DNA of 64,000 nt from Chondrus crispus (taxonomy: Eukaryota > Rhodophyta > Florideophyceae > Gigartinales > Gigartinaceae). The stretch is from contig NW_005178869.1 of the NCBI RefSeq assembly GCF_000350225.1, forward strand, positions 64,558-128,557. Direction: 5' to 3'. The translations under genes and the position numbers were made by a program. The notes beneath the pieces are model-generated. The model did no database searches. It had not been told where the DNA came from and saw nothing but the letters and a program-made list of their open reading frames with translations. Below, piece after piece: positions 63,483-64,000 of the stretch. How positions within the stretch are numbered: the first letter of the stretch is position 1; each line of letters begins with the position of its first letter.

Positions 63483-64000
63483 GTAGTGGTGGAAAAATTA
63501 TAAAACACCCCCCAAAACTGGCATTGCTGGACAGAGAAACGCGCGTGTTTAAAAAAGAGCTTTCCAGCCCCTCAGAAAAGGACCGTGAAAGACGAAGCTG
63601 TAACCAGTTTTATACAGTCAACACTATATTTTGCATTACAGTTCAATAGTCATTTGACAAATATAAATTCTTATAAAGCAGCGTGTCTTATTGTGCTCTG
63701 CATGATGTCTCTAATACTTCGTTGCACGTCCTTTTGATTTTAACAACGTCAAAACAACGTTTCTGCATTGAACCCACTAGGTTGTGGAGCGTTTGAGCTG
63801 ATATAGCATCCCAAGAAGCCCAGATGCACTCTTTGAGCTCTTCAACCCCTCCAAACTGACGTCGATGCTCGTATACCTTCCGAGCCAGAATTCTCCAGAG
63901 GTTTTCGATGGATTTTAAGTCAGGAGACTTAGCTGGCCAGTCTAGAACCACAATATCCGCTCCATTAAACCATTCCCTCACGATATGAGCGCGGCGTATC
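63483..64000 (-). mobile_element. Tc1/mariner element, 3' part
   Basis: Starts near 63483 with a TIR-like ACTGTAGTGGTGGAAAAATT followed by ATAAAACACCCCCC, a form common in Tc1 ends, and runs off the window at 64000 with the transposase gene on the minus strand. Confidence 0.6.
63688..64000 (-). CDS. Tc1/mariner transposase, C-terminal part (partial at window edge)
   Basis: The frame is open from the window end (IRRAHIVREWF) to a stop at 63688. It contains VLDWPAKSPDLKSIENLWRI, the conserved block with the third catalytic acid (E of IENLW), then ARKVYEHRRQFGGVEELKEC and the usual helical end (LHNLVGSMQKRC). The methionine at 63981 is internal. The two first catalytic Asp lie beyond the window. 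No lesion is seen in this part. Confidence 0.85.
   Translation of the reverse strand, partial: IRRAHIVREWFNGADIVVLDWPAKSPDLKSIENLWRILARKVYEHRRQFGGVEELKECIWASWDAISAQTLHNLVGSMQKRCFDVVKIKRTCNEVLETSCRAQ

Noticed and set aside
1-64000. tRNA or rRNA genes
   Set aside because: No cloverleaf with conserved T-loop or rRNA core sequence was seen by eye; a tRNAscan-SE and Infernal run would settle it.

Overview
The window looks like gene-poor, transposon-packed nuclear DNA of a eukaryote. There are no operons with Shine-Dalgarno sites. There are many LTR retrotransposons with TSDs, several families of TIR elements, TATA boxes and AATAAA signals, and most reading frames are broken. A red alga (florideophyte, Chondrus-like) is my best guess. 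It rests on Ty1/copia elements with half-tRNA primer sites of the kind reported for aquatic and red-algal copia lineages, and on an NB-ARC-type N-terminus. This is inference; no marker gene proves it.

Layout. 1-5.1 kb: remnants of Helitron-type DNA, namely a helicase pseudogene, a GC-rich hairpin end motif and an Ala/Pro-rich ORF family. 5.2-13.6 kb: one decayed, unrecognised gene ending in Sel1-like repeats, split by a young Ty3/gypsy chromovirus (gypsy-1, 6314-12289). 13.6-17.25 kb: a TATA box followed by three long, closely spaced, unrecognised ORFs, one with a duplicated Cys/His motif; the last is cut by a TIR element. 17.2-18.6 kb: that TIR element carries a broken HGH1-like gene fragment. 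18.6-22.8 kb: a MITE, GC-rich DNA and an NB-ARC-type N-terminal gene. 22.8-25.9 kb: a copia element with an assembly gap, truncated by an inverted fragment of gypsy-2. 27.5-39.1 kb: an 11.6-kb gypsy-2 with gag, pol and a large ORF on the opposite strand; it lies inside a pogo-type transposase gene. 40.6-42.2 kb: a miniature copia derivative. 43-44 kb: a secreted Ser/Thr/Pro-repeat gene, now broken. 45-47.4 kb: a TA-flanked TIR element loaded with hairpins and the Ala/Pro ORF family. 48-49 kb: a chromodomain remnant. 50.3-57.9 kb: a small pogo-type element holding only a CENPB-type DNA-binding ORF, split by gypsy-3, which lacks its reverse transcriptase yet has near-identical LTRs. 58-63.5 kb: MITEs, a piggyBac-like derivative, an LTR-like promoter unit with a three-hairpin RNA structure, and palindromic repeats. 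63.7-64 kb: the 3' end of a Tc1/mariner transposase.

Two items are the best candidates for undescribed biology. One is the conserved 754-residue antisense ORF of gypsy-2, whose start lies just inside the 3' LTR. The other is the three-ORF locus at 14-17 kb. Several elements here (gypsy-3, copia-2, the pogo-type element, the piggyBac-like element) are non-autonomous deletion derivatives, so the region illustrates trans-mobilisation. No rRNA, tRNA, CRISPR or prokaryotic features were seen.
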